From the NCBI GenBank assembly GCA_003170875.1, contig PMYJ01000186.1:1-22095 (forward strand): a DNA stretch of 22,095 nucleotides, written 5' to 3'. Positions 14,066-21,737 of this stretch are shown piece by piece; position 1 is the first letter of the stretch, and every line of letters begins with the position of its first letter. Origin of the DNA: Candidatus Dormiibacterota bacterium (GTDB taxonomy: Bacteria; Chloroflexota; Dormibacteria; Aeolococcales; Aeolococcaceae). The notes below the pieces were generated by a model that saw only the letters and a program-made list of their open reading frames with translations, did not search any database and was not told where the DNA came from. The translations under genes were made by a program, and so were the position numbers.

Positions 14066-14106
14066 CCTTCTCAACGGACCCGCGCGTCGTGAGTAATCCG
14101 AGAAGG
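14066..14106 (+). promoter_or_regulatory. Inverted repeat in the cold-shock 5' UTR
   Basis: CCTTCTC (14066-14072) and GAGAAGG (14100-14106) can pair as a 7-bp stem with a 27-nt loop. It ends directly before the AGGAGAGG ribosome binding site (14109-14116). Such a stem could modulate access to the site. Thermosensing is possible by analogy with csp leaders but not shown. Confidence 0.35.
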
Positions 14107-14122
14107 ACAGGAGAGGCCAGTA

Positions 14123-14323
14123 ATGACTGGTACCGTCAAGAAAGTCGTGCAGGAGCGCGGCTTTGGTTTCATCACCGCTGAGGATGGCGCGGAGTACTTC
14201 TTCCACCGCAGCGGTCTCGACCCCTCGCTCAACTTCGAGAGCCTGGCGGTTGGCGAGCACGTGAGCTTCGCCGTCGAGACGAGTGACAAGGGTCCGCGCG
14301 CACGTCAGGTTCGCGCCGCCTAA
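14123..14323 (+). CDS. Cold-shock domain protein (CspA family)
   Basis: This 66-residue single-domain OB-fold RNA/DNA chaperone is a standard length. RNP1 is RGFGFI (residues 12-17; the family usually has KGFGFI), and RNP2 is YFFHRS (25-30). It begins MTGTVKKV and ends with a typical GPRARQVRAA tail. Start is ATG 14123 with AGGAGAGG 6 nt upstream. A long 5' UTR and tandem downstream hairpins suggest a monocistronic, highly expressed transcript. Whether it is cold-induced or constitutive cannot be told. Confidence 0.92.
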   Translation: MTGTVKKVVQERGFGFITAEDGAEYFFHRSGLDPSLNFESLAVGEHVSFAVETSDKGPRARQVRAA

Positions 14324-14341
14324 CACTCGGGACTAGGCCGT

Positions 14342-14372
14342 CCGGCCGGTGCGGGGATCCCGCACCGGCCGG
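14342..14372 (+). terminator. Strong terminator-like hairpin after the cold-shock gene
   Basis: CCGGCCGGTGCGGG (14342-14355) and its exact complement (14359-14372) give a 14-bp stem with a GAT loop, starting 18 nt after the csp stop. No U tract follows. A second stem, CTCTGAC/GTCAGAG (14383-14399, 3-nt loop), lies just downstream. Confidence 0.7.
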
Positions 14373-14412
14373 GGGCCGAAACCTCTGACCGGGTCAGAGA
14401 AGACCGTCGAAG

Positions 14413-14431
14413 AGGCCCCGCTCGGGCCTTT
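14413..14431. terminator. Short hairpin with T tract
   Basis: AGGCCC (14413-14418) and GGGCCT (14424-14429) with a 5-nt loop are followed by a short T run. It resembles an intrinsic terminator on the plus strand and may back up the csp terminator. Another GC stem, CGCCCGC/GCGGGCG, is at 14438-14454. The rest of 14455-14520 has nothing evident. Confidence 0.45.
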
Positions 14432-14520
14432 CCGGTCCGCCCGCTCCGCGGGCGAGGACGAAGCGTTCGACGCCGAAGGCTGCCTCGAAGAGCTCGGCCG
14501 CCGTGGCGGTCAGGCCGGGA

Positions 14521-15327
14521 TCAGTCGAGCGCCAGCCTCATCAGGGCGAGATGCCGGACCACCGCGTCCGGACTCCAGCCGTGGCCTCCGAGCTTGTCGA
14601 TCACCAACTCGACGTTCTCGAGAGGCGCGACCATCTCGCGGAGGCGTTCGACGTTGACGAGGCGATCGTGCTCGGGAACGATGATCATGGTGGGCTTGGC
14701 GCGAGTCCGGACCAGTTCGAGATCCTGGCGCCGGAGCGCGTCGGCCAGCCATTCGCGCGCGGCGCGCGGGTTGGCACGTCGCTGGTTGAGGTAGTTGATG
14801 TCGGCGGTGCACGGATCGACGACCTTGCCCTCGATCGCGATGCGTTTGTAGAGGTCGCTGACCTTGCGGCGGCGGCTGAGCCAGGCCACCTGGGCCCAGA
14901 GCGGCCGGACGGTCAGGATGCGCACCTGCCACCGGTACTGGGCGCGGATCAGTCCCTCCCCGAGGAGTGGGGTGTGCAGGATCAGATGGTCGACCGCGGC
15001 CTCGTTGTCGGCGGCCATGGCGCAGGCGACCGAGGCACCCAGGCAGAGGCCGGCGAGGTCAAAGCTGTGGATGTCCAGGTGATCGAGCAGCTGCCAGACC
15101 GTGCCCGCCATCGCCTCGGCGGTGTGACGCGAGGGGAGCGGCGCCGACTGGCCGTTGCCCGGGAGATCAGGGGCGATCAGGGTGTGCTGGCTCGCCAGCG
15201 CCTCGAAGCGGCCACCGAACTCCTCTCCGGAGCTGATGAAACCGTGGCAGAGCACGAGAGGCTTGCCAGTGCCACCGATGAGGAACCGAAGGCGGCGCCC
15301 GCCGAGATTGACGAACTGCTCCTCCAT
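14521..15327 (-). CDS. Alpha/beta-hydrolase with Cys in the nucleophile elbow
   Basis: The product has 268 residues from ATG 15327. A TTG at 15357 would add 10 residues; neither start has a clear ribosome binding site. The fold signature is clear: LVLCHGF oxyanion region (about 25-30), APDLPGNGQS (about 52-61), nucleophile elbow AGLCLGAS (92-99), EHD with the acid Asp221, and GGHGW with His249. The elbow reads G-L-C-L-G, so the nucleophile position is Cys95 (TGC) where most relatives have Ser. Cys nucleophiles are known in dienelactone hydrolases. The rest looks like the general MhpC/haloperoxidase-like class, so the substrate is not deducible. It lies downstream of the Crp-type regulator with a 204-nt gap. 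Confidence 0.8.
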   Translation of the reverse strand: MEEQFVNLGGRRLRFLIGGTGKPLVLCHGFISSGEEFGGRFEALASQHTLIAPDLPGNGQSAPLPSRHTAEAMAGTVWQLLDHLDIHSFDLAGLCLGASVACAMAADNEAAVDHLILHTPLLGEGLIRAQYRWQVRILTVRPLWAQVAWLSRRRKVSDLYKRIAIEGKVVDPCTADINYLNQRRANPRAAREWLADALRRQDLELVRTRAKPTMIIVPEHDRLVNVERLREMVAPLENVELVIDKLGGHGWSPDAVVRHLALMRLALD

Positions 15328-15505
15328 CCGCGGGATGGCGGCGGTTGCGACTGTCAAGCGGCCACGCTCGATCTCAAGGGCGCGACTATTTCGGTTATCC
15401 GCGTCAGAGATCCCACGATCAGTGGTTTCCTCGAACCATGTGACCTGACGCGGCTACCCGGCCTCCCCGTCCCGTTTGCACTGAAGGATCGGACAGCGTC
15501 GATCT

Positions 15506-15529
15506 GATGGCACCTATGGTGCCCCATCA
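15506..15529. repeat. Interrupted dyad between hydrolase and Crp/Fnr gene
   Basis: GGCACC (15509-15514) and GGTGCC (15518-15523) with a TAT centre are flanked by TGATGG and CCATCA half-sites offset by two bases. It may be an operator for the neighbouring regulator or the terminator of its transcript; no U run follows. The remaining intergenic sequence (15358-15561) shows no clear promoter. Confidence 0.35.
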
Positions 15530-15561
15530 CGTGGCAAGGCGTCTGCTCGCCGCCGTACCGA

Positions 15562-16308
15562 TCAGGCAGTGGCGAGATGGTGCGCACCGTTGAGGGGTGG
15601 GGCGCCCACCCGGTCGAGCTCCCGCTTGATGCTGCGGTAGCACTCGCAGGCGACGCTCTCCAGCCCATCCCGGTCGAGGATGGAGACGTGCCCGCGGTGG
15701 TAGCGGATGAGCCCGGCGGCCTGGAGGATTCCCGCTGACAGCGTCACGGTGGCGCGGCGGGATCCGAGCATCTGGCCGAGGAACTCGTGGGTGATGGCGA
15801 AATCGTCGACTCCGACCCGGTCGTGGCTCATCAGCAGCCAGCGGCTGAGCCGCTCCTCGTTGGTGTGAAGGCGGTTGCAGGCGGCGGCCTGCGCGATCTG
15901 GCCGAAGAGAGCCGGCAGGTACTGGTGGAAGAGATCGCTGAACGCGCCCGCCCGCCTCACCTCGCTGAGGAAGGCACCCGCCTCCATCCGCAGCGAGGAG
16001 CCCGACACCTGGGAGATCGCTCGTACAGCGAGCGAACCACCGGGTACCAGGGGGACTCCGACGATGCCCTCATTGCCGACCGTCGCCACCTCGACGATGG
16101 CGCCGTCGTCCAGGGGCGTGACCAGCGAGATCACGCCGCCCAAGGGGAAGTAGACGGCCCGGATCGGCTCGCCGGGCTCGAAGAGCACGGTCTTGATCGG
16201 CAGCGACACCGGGACCATGTTGCGGACGAGGCGGTTCCGGTCCTCGGCGGGGAGGGCCTGAAGAATGCGGTTGTAACGGGGGCCGCGTCGACGGTCGATT
16301 ACGGACAT
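15562..16308 (-). CDS. Crp/Fnr-family transcriptional regulator
   Basis: The 248-residue product has an N-terminal cupin-like cNMP-type sensor domain (about 35-130), with TVLFEPGEPIRAVYFPLGGVISLV and GNEGIVGVPL. A dimerisation helix (about 130-160) follows, then a winged helix-turn-helix (about 165-220) with ITHEFLGQMLGSRRATVTLSAGILQAAGLIRYHRG. The phosphate-binding residues of true cAMP receptors are not evident, and there is no N-terminal Fe-S cysteine cluster as in FNR. The ligand is therefore unknown. The start is ATG 16308 with GGGA just upstream. A TACAAT at 16402-16397 could be a -10, giving a 5' UTR of about 80-90 nt. The kinase gene lies 130 nt upstream on the same strand. Confidence 0.85.
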   Translation of the reverse strand: MSVIDRRRGPRYNRILQALPAEDRNRLVRNMVPVSLPIKTVLFEPGEPIRAVYFPLGGVISLVTPLDDGAIVEVATVGNEGIVGVPLVPGGSLAVRAISQVSGSSLRMEAGAFLSEVRRAGAFSDLFHQYLPALFGQIAQAAACNRLHTNEERLSRWLLMSHDRVGVDDFAITHEFLGQMLGSRRATVTLSAGILQAAGLIRYHRGHVSILDRDGLESVACECYRSIKRELDRVGAPPLNGAHHLATA

Positions 16309-16438
16309 CGGTTCCCAGCCTGGGTCGGCATCACGCTCGCATCGACGCCCGCTGAGTCAGGCTCCGCCGCGAGACCGTGTTCTGATGTTGGCTCGGATTG
16401 TACCGCCGTCGGGCCGGCACGCCCGGTGCGAGGGCGCG

Positions 16439-19081
16439 TCAGGCGGCGTCCCGGGACTGCCGCGGGTGGCCGCCGTCTCGCGGCTGGGAGTACCCCTCCC
16501 TGGCCGCTGGCGGTGGGGCGGCCACCTCGCCGCGCTCGGGCTCCGGTCCCGCCGGGAGGGTGAAGGCGACGGTCGTCCCCAGGTTGCCCGTGGAGGCGAT
16601 CCAGATGCGGCCGCCGTGCCCCTCGACGATGCGCCGGCAGGTGGCCAGGCCGAGCCCGCTGCCCGGAACCGAGGTCTGGCCGCGCGTGAAGGGCTCGAAG
16701 ACCTGCTCGCGGGCGTTGCCCGGGATGCCCTGGCCGTTGTCGCGGCAGCGGATCTTCCAGGCCTCCCTCTCGCGGAGGGCGTCGAGGCGGACCCGGGGTG
16801 GCTGGTCGCCCCGGTACTTGATGGCGTTCCCGATCAGATTCTGGAGCACGAGCTGCAGCTCACCCGGGCGTCCCAGGACGGTCGGGAGGTTTCCGGTCTC
16901 GATGAGCGCCCCCTGCTGGGCGATGCTCGACCCGACGGTGGCGATCACCCGGGCGGCGGCCTGGTTGAGGTCGACCGGCTCGAGCGCCGTGTCACCGCGG
17001 TCCAGCTCGGCGTAGTGGAGGAGGTCGGCGACCAGCTCCATGGCGTAGTCGGCGACGTCCTTGATCTGGGCGACCACCTGGAGGACCGGCCCGGCGTCGT
17101 CGCCGGGCCCCGCCCGCATCCGTGCCACCGACGCCCACATCGCGATCGTCGCCAGGGGGTTGCGCAGGTCATGGGCCATGGCGTGGCTGAAAGTGGCGAG
17201 ATCCGCGTTGGACCGCCGGAGCCGCTCGGTCATCACCTCGCGCTCGATCGAGACGCTGAGCAGCGCGTTGTTCTCGAAGAGCCGGTCCCGCCCCGATTCC
17301 TCAGCCGGAATCAGGGGGGTCACCACCGCCAGCAACCCCAGGTCGAGGTTCGGCGTCTTGGTGGGGAAGACGATCGCCAGCTCGCCCGGCCGCCATTCGA
17401 GGTCGTCGAGGAGGCCGTCGGGAGGGAAGGCCTCCATCCGCGACTGCGCGGGAAGGCGCAGCTTCCCGCCTCCCCTCACGTACGACCCCGCGATATCCAG
17501 GAGTCTCTCGCCGCCCCGGGTCGCGCCTGACTCCGCCGCCCATAGCCCCAGGCATCCGGCATGCGCCGGGGTGTGGGCGAGCCATCCGAGTGACTTGGGA
17601 TCTCCGGCGGTGCCGCTCAGGAGCGACACGCTCAGCTCATGATCCAGTGTCATGGTGTCGTGCAGGGCGCCTCGTGCGTTGGCCTCCCCCTGGGTGACGT
17701 AACGGGAGAGCTCGACGGCCACCTCGGTGATGCCGCGCTGGAATCGGGCCGCGCTCTGCCCCCGGAGCACGCCCTCCCCGAGCTCCAGCTGGTACTGCCG
17801 GAGGCAGGCGACGACGGCGCTGATCGTGGTCCACCTGGGGCTCACTGAGTAGAGGGCCGAGGCAGCCTCCGACACTCCCGCGCGCACCGGGTGTTTCGCC
17901 TTGACTCCGACGTTCAGGCCCAGTTCGATCGCGTCAACCGCTCTCTCGAGGGCGGATGTCTGCTGGACGGTGGGAGGCTCCCCCTCGATGAGCAGGCGCT
18001 CGAGCCGGCGCAGCAGCAGGTCCCGGGCCGGCCGCTCCTCCGGCGAGCCGGGCTCGCCGCTGTGGCCGAGCAGGGCGGCGCCCGTGCAGCCGCAGGACTC
18101 GCGGGGCACGAACACCGTGGGCACCAGATGCCGTCCATTGCGCACGTCGATGCCCCGGATCATCTCCAGGAGCAGGGTGGCGCCCGACCGCGCGACCTCC
18201 TCGAAGCTCTGGTGCACGGTGGAGAGGGTGGGCTGGGCCAACGCTGCCGCCGACACGTCATCGAAGCCCACGATGGCCTGGTCACCTGGCAGGACCAATC
18301 CCGCGTTGCCCAACGACCTCATGATCCCGAGCGCGTTGAAGTCGGTGGCGGCGACCACGGCTGTCGAAGGCATGCCCGCCGCCAGCATGGCTCTGGCGGC
18401 CATCTCCCCTCCACCCTCCAGATTGTCCGTGGCCTCGAAGACGAGATCACGGTCGGCCTCGATCCCATGGGAGGCGAGCGCCTCCAGATACGCGTCGAGC
18501 CGCTCCGTGATGTCGCTCTGCACCAGGCAGCCGGCAAAGGCGATCCGGCGGTGCCCGTGCTCGACGAGGTGGGCCACGGCCTGGATGATCCCGGACCGGT
18601 TGTCGGCGCTAACCACGGGGCAGGGGAAGCTCTCCTCCTCGTGGCTGAGCATGACCACCGGCTTGCCGGCATCCCGCAGGGCCTGGAGGTACCAGGGCTC
18701 CACCGCGTTGAGCACCACCAGGAAGCCGGAGACCTGGTCCCATGCGGGGCGCAGGGTGAAGCGAGGCACCAGCGCCTCGGTGCCCGGCGGCCAGCCGAGG
18801 TAGTCGCCGTCAGCGCTTCCTCGGGGTCGGGATCGAGTTAGCCGCTCCTCGGGGCCTCCGAAGTTCAGGTCCAGGGTCTGGATGGCGATGACCCGGGTCC
18901 CGGAGGCCCGGGTGGCGGCGGCGACCCCGGCGATGAGGTTGCTGGCGTAACTGCCTGCCACGAGCGGTGACAGGATCCCGATCCGCGGGTGCTCGCTCAG
19001 GTTCCCCTCACCGGTCACGGGTGTCCCTGGCATGACCTGCTCGTCCATCCAAGTGGACATGCTCCCCCTGGGCTCCGCCAT
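16439..19081 (-). CDS. Soluble histidine kinase with LacI-type periplasmic-binding-like sensor domain
   Basis: The 880-residue protein has no signal peptide or TM segment. Residues about 32-335 form a LacI/RbsB-like ligand-binding domain: HPRIGILSPL, ALVLNA-like core, SADNRSGIIQAVAHLVEHGHRRIAFAG (158-184), AVVAATDFNALG (241-252), AIVGFDDV (269-276) and P-TLSTVHQ. It ends in VPRESCGC (Cys330, Cys332). A helical and GAF-like region follows (about 340-600). The kinase core then shows the H-box FSHAMAHDLRNPLA with His637, N-box NLIGNAIKYRG (about 745-757), G1 DNGQGIP (about 780) and G2 GSGLGLA (about 805). No DNA-binding HTH precedes the LacI part, so it senses rather than represses. No response regulator is directly adjacent. 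The start is uncertain: ATG at 19081, 19060, 19048 or 19033, none with good ribosome binding sequence. Confidence 0.85.
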   Translation of the reverse strand: MAEPRGSMSTWMDEQVMPGTPVTGEGNLSEHPRIGILSPLVAGSYASNLIAGVAAATRASGTRVIAIQTLDLNFGGPEERLTRSRPRGSADGDYLGWPPGTEALVPRFTLRPAWDQVSGFLVVLNAVEPWYLQALRDAGKPVVMLSHEEESFPCPVVSADNRSGIIQAVAHLVEHGHRRIAFAGCLVQSDITERLDAYLEALASHGIEADRDLVFEATDNLEGGGEMAARAMLAAGMPSTAVVAATDFNALGIMRSLGNAGLVLPGDQAIVGFDDVSAAALAQPTLSTVHQSFEEVARSGATLLLEMIRGIDVRNGRHLVPTVFVPRESCGCTGAALLGHSGEPGSPEERPARDLLLRRLERLLIEGEPPTVQQTSALERAVDAIELGLNVGVKAKHPVRAGVSEAASALYSVSPRWTTISAVVACLRQYQLELGEGVLRGQSAARFQRGITEVAVELSRYVTQGEANARGALHDTMTLDHELSVSLLSGTAGDPKSLGWLAHTPAHAGCLGLWAAESGATRGGERLLDIAGSYVRGGGKLRLPAQSRMEAFPPDGLLDDLEWRPGELAIVFPTKTPNLDLGLLAVVTPLIPAEESGRDRLFENNALLSVSIEREVMTERLRRSNADLATFSHAMAHDLRNPLATIAMWASVARMRAGPGDDAGPVLQVVAQIKDVADYAMELVADLLHYAELDRGDTALEPVDLNQAAARVIATVGSSIAQQGALIETGNLPTVLGRPGELQLVLQNLIGNAIKYRGDQPPRVRLDALREREAWKIRCRDNGQGIPGNAREQVFEPFTRGQTSVPGSGLGLATCRRIVEGHGGRIWIASTGNLGTTVAFTLPAGPEPERGEVAAPPPAAREGYSQPRDGGHPRQSRDAA

Positions 19082-19164
19082 TGGGAAGAGACATCATGGG
19101 GCCGAAACGGCCTCGTGACCTCTGGGCGTCCAGCCGTTCGCGCCGCTCGGAGAGCGCCGCGTGC

Positions 19165-19710
19165 CTAGAGGGCGACGTCCGCCGCGGGGACGACCTCGGT
19201 GGAGCGACCCGGGTGACTGAGCGTCCCGAAACAGCTGTTGACGAACTGGACGATCGTCTCGGCGGGGAGGTCGCCGTCGGGCAGGGTGGCGGGCGACGTG
19301 GTGTGGGCGTCCCCGACCAGGCTGACGTCGTAGCCGTGGTGGAGGGCGGAGAGCGCTGTCGTCTGGACGCAGTACTGCGACTGCGCCCCGGTCACGACCA
19401 GGCGGCGCACCCCCGTCGCGGCCAGGACTGCGCCGAGCTCGGTGCCGGCAAAGCTGTCCCGGTACTCCTTGGCCACCACCGGGTCGCCCTCGCGCCGGTC
19501 CAGGGCGGCGACCAGTTGCCATCCGGGAAGGCCGGCGGCCAGCTCCGGGGCGTCGGCATCCTGGTGCTGGATGAAGACGATCGGGGCACCCGACCGGCGA
19601 GCGCGCCCGAGCAGGCCGTTGATGCGCTCGATCACCCCGGGAACGTCGGCGCAGTGGGCGAGGACCGTCTCCTGCATGTCGATCACCAGCAGCGCCGCCC
19701 TATCCGGCAT
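19165..19710 (-). CDS. Isochorismatase-like cysteine hydrolase
   Basis: The 181-residue alpha/beta hydrolase of the isochorismatase/nicotinamidase superfamily has the full Asp-Lys-Cys triad. These are LLVIDMQ with Asp11, VVAKEYRDSF with Lys81, and GAQSQYCVQTTA with Cys114 and the usual cis-peptide region before it. The substrate is unknown; the size and plain active site fit generic YcaC/PncA-like amidases. ATG 19710 is 11 nt after the stop of the permease gene, so the two are probably co-transcribed. GGGGAG abuts the ATG directly, too close for an ideal Shine-Dalgarno; coupling to the upstream stop may help. The kinase gene follows 83 nt downstream. Confidence 0.85.
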   Translation of the reverse strand: MPDRAALLVIDMQETVLAHCADVPGVIERINGLLGRARRSGAPIVFIQHQDADAPELAAGLPGWQLVAALDRREGDPVVAKEYRDSFAGTELGAVLAATGVRRLVVTGAQSQYCVQTTALSALHHGYDVSLVGDAHTTSPATLPDGDLPAETIVQFVNSCFGTLSHPGRSTEVVPAADVAL

Positions 19711-19721
19711 CTCCCCATTCT

Positions 19722-21545
19722 CTACTCGTTGCGCAGGGGGACAGACATCCGGGCGACCAGGACGTTGCGGTGGCGCCGGAGCGCGGCGGTGAGAACTAGG
19801 TCCAGGTGGTTGTGGAGGGCCTGGTGCCAGAAGTGGCGGGGCAGCACCACCGGGATGAGGACCACCACCCGGTGGGCGGCGGAGGGCTTGAGAGAGCCGA
19901 TGTAGCGCAGCAGGGGACGGACCACCGAGTGGTACGGCGAGCGGAGGACCACCAGCGGCACTCCCGGGTCCCAGCGCGCCCAGGCCGCCTCGAGCTCCGC
20001 CCGAGCCCCCTGGTCCTCGGGAAACTCGACCGTGACCGCCACCACGTGGTCGCTCATGGAGAGGGCCTGGGAGATGGCGAGGCTGGTGAGGCGGGAGAGC
20101 TGGGTGAAGGGGACCACGACGGTGGTCGAGCCCGGCGCGGGGCGCGCCGGCCGCTGGCCGAGGTGGATCTCTGCTGACAGCCTGCGGTAGTAGGTGCTGA
20201 TCCTCACGAAGAGCAGGATCAGGAGCGGGATCGCCACCACCACCACCCAGGCCCCCTCCCGGAACTTGCTGAAGACGAAGATCAGGGTGGCCACGCCGCT
20301 CGCGATGCCCCCGAGGCCGTTGATCCCGCAGCGCCACCACCAGCCCTGCGGCCTCTCCCGCAGCCAATGGCGGACCATCCCGGCCTGCGCGAGGGTGAAG
20401 CCGGTGAAGACGCCGATGGCGAAGAGGGGGATCAGCGAGTCGGTGTCTGCGCCGGTGGTGGCCAGCAGGATCGCGGCGAGCAGCGCCAGCGCCCAGATGC
20501 CGCGGTTGAAGACCAGCCGGTCACCGCGGATGGCGAAGCCATGGGGGAGACGGTTGTCCTTGGCGAGCAGGCTGGCCAGCACCGGCAGGCTCCCGAAGGA
20601 GGTGTTGGCGGCGAGCGCGAGCACCAGGGTGACCAGGATGGAGATGCCGACGAAGGCCCAGCCCCGACCCAGGGCATAGCCGACGATCTGGTTGAGGACC
20701 GCGTCGCCGCTCCTCGGCTCCACATGGAAGCGCTGGATCAGCAACGCGAGCCCGAGCAGCATTACGGCCAGCAGGGTGCCCAGCATCAGCTCGGTCTGGC
20801 GCGCCCTGGTGACCTGAGGGCGACGGAAGAGGGGGACGCCGTTGGCGATCGCCTCGACCCCGGTGAGGGCGCTGCACCCGGCGGCGAAGGCCTGGAGGAT
20901 GAGCAGCACCCCCACCGTCTCCAGGGTGTGGGTGGCGACCAGCGGGCCCCCCGGCGCCTTCAGGTGCGGGGCCAGGGGATGGATCAATCCGATCGCGATC
21001 ACGATCAGGATGGCGGCGATGAACGCCAGGGTAGGCACCAGGAAGGCTCGGGCCCCCTCGGCCAGGCCGCGGAGGTTGAGGAAGGTGATCACGGCGAGCA
21101 TGCCCAGGCAGATGGGGAGGGTATCGGGCACGAGAGGACTGAACGCGGAGGTGAGTGAGCCGACCCCAGCGGCGATCGAGACCGCGACGGTGAGGACGTA
21201 GTCCACGATCAGCGCGGCCCCCGCCAGCAGCGACAGCCCCGCTCCGAGATTGGCCCGGGCGACCGCGTAGGCCCCGCCTCCGCTGGGGTATGCGGAGATC
21301 ACCTGGGTGTACGAGGCGACCAGCAGCACCAGAAGGGCGACGATGGCGAGCGTGATCCAGGGGGCGAGCTGGAGGGCAGCCAGACCCCCGGCCCCCAGCG
21401 CGACCAGGAGCGCCTGGGGGCCGTATGCCACCGAGGTGAGCGCATCGAGGGAGAGAGCCGAGAGCCCCTCGATGGGGTTGATCTCCTCTTTGGCCGCCTC
21501 ACTCGGTCGGAGGGGGCGGCCGAAGAGGGTGCGAGTCAGCTGCAC
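19722..21545 (-). CDS. KimA-like APC-superfamily permease (potassium or amino acid)
   Basis: The 607-residue protein has about 12 hydrophobic segments over residues 40-450 and a C-terminal cytosolic domain of about 140 residues. Motifs match the KimA (YdaO) potassium importer family of the KUP/APC group. These are SLDALTSVAYGPQ (32-44), SAYPSGGGAYAVARANLG, LIVDYVLTVAVSIAAG, CSALTGVEAIANGVPLFRRP, ALAANTSFGSLPVLASLLAKDNRLP and IRGDRLVFNRGI. The C-terminal part (TVVVPFTQLSRLTSLAISQALSMSDHVVAVTVEF onward) resembles the USP-like regulatory domain of KimA, which binds c-di-AMP. Start is GTG 21545 with GAGGTGA 4 nt upstream. A generic amino-acid permease is the alternative. The downstream isochorismatase-like gene is probably in the same operon. 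Confidence 0.8.
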   Translation of the reverse strand: MQLTRTLFGRPLRPSEAAKEEINPIEGLSALSLDALTSVAYGPQALLVALGAGGLAALQLAPWITLAIVALLVLLVASYTQVISAYPSGGGAYAVARANLGAGLSLLAGAALIVDYVLTVAVSIAAGVGSLTSAFSPLVPDTLPICLGMLAVITFLNLRGLAEGARAFLVPTLAFIAAILIVIAIGLIHPLAPHLKAPGGPLVATHTLETVGVLLILQAFAAGCSALTGVEAIANGVPLFRRPQVTRARQTELMLGTLLAVMLLGLALLIQRFHVEPRSGDAVLNQIVGYALGRGWAFVGISILVTLVLALAANTSFGSLPVLASLLAKDNRLPHGFAIRGDRLVFNRGIWALALLAAILLATTGADTDSLIPLFAIGVFTGFTLAQAGMVRHWLRERPQGWWWRCGINGLGGIASGVATLIFVFSKFREGAWVVVVAIPLLILLFVRISTYYRRLSAEIHLGQRPARPAPGSTTVVVPFTQLSRLTSLAISQALSMSDHVVAVTVEFPEDQGARAELEAAWARWDPGVPLVVLRSPYHSVVRPLLRYIGSLKPSAAHRVVVLIPVVLPRHFWHQALHNHLDLVLTAALRRHRNVLVARMSVPLRNE

Positions 21546-21737
21546 TGGTCACCTCGGCCTGAGCGTGCGTAGTCAAGGGTGCGAGTCTGACCCCAAGCCC
21601 CCGACTCGGTGCAGTCAACAGGGTTCGCCTGCCCCGTGCCGACGGGTCGGTACCATAACGGGCCGCCATCGGCTGTGAGCTGCTGCTAGGGTCGGTGGTC
21701 ACGCCGATCAAACCGGCGGACACGGGGCGGTTTCACC
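21546..21737. other. Divergent intergenic region upstream of the KimA-like gene
   Basis: On the minus strand a TATGGT box at 21656-21651 and TTGACT motifs (for example 21618-21613) occur without good pairing. An imperfect stem, CGAGTC/GACTCG (21604-21609 and 21582-21587), lies in the permease leader. I looked for the conserved blocks of the c-di-AMP (ydaO) riboswitch and could not recognise them. Confidence 0.3.

Noticed and set aside
15325..15357. TTGACA at the hydrolase 5' end as a -35 box
   Set aside because: No -10-like hexamer lies 16-18 bp downstream on that strand, and the site may be within the coding region.
16385..17530. 381-codon plus-strand frame opposite the histidine kinase
   Set aside because: It is antisense to the kinase catalytic domain, which has clear H, N and G boxes.
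21546..21737. c-di-AMP (ydaO) riboswitch upstream of the KimA-like gene
   Set aside because: GACCC- and GGGG-rich blocks occur, but not in the order or context of the consensus as far as I can judge by eye.
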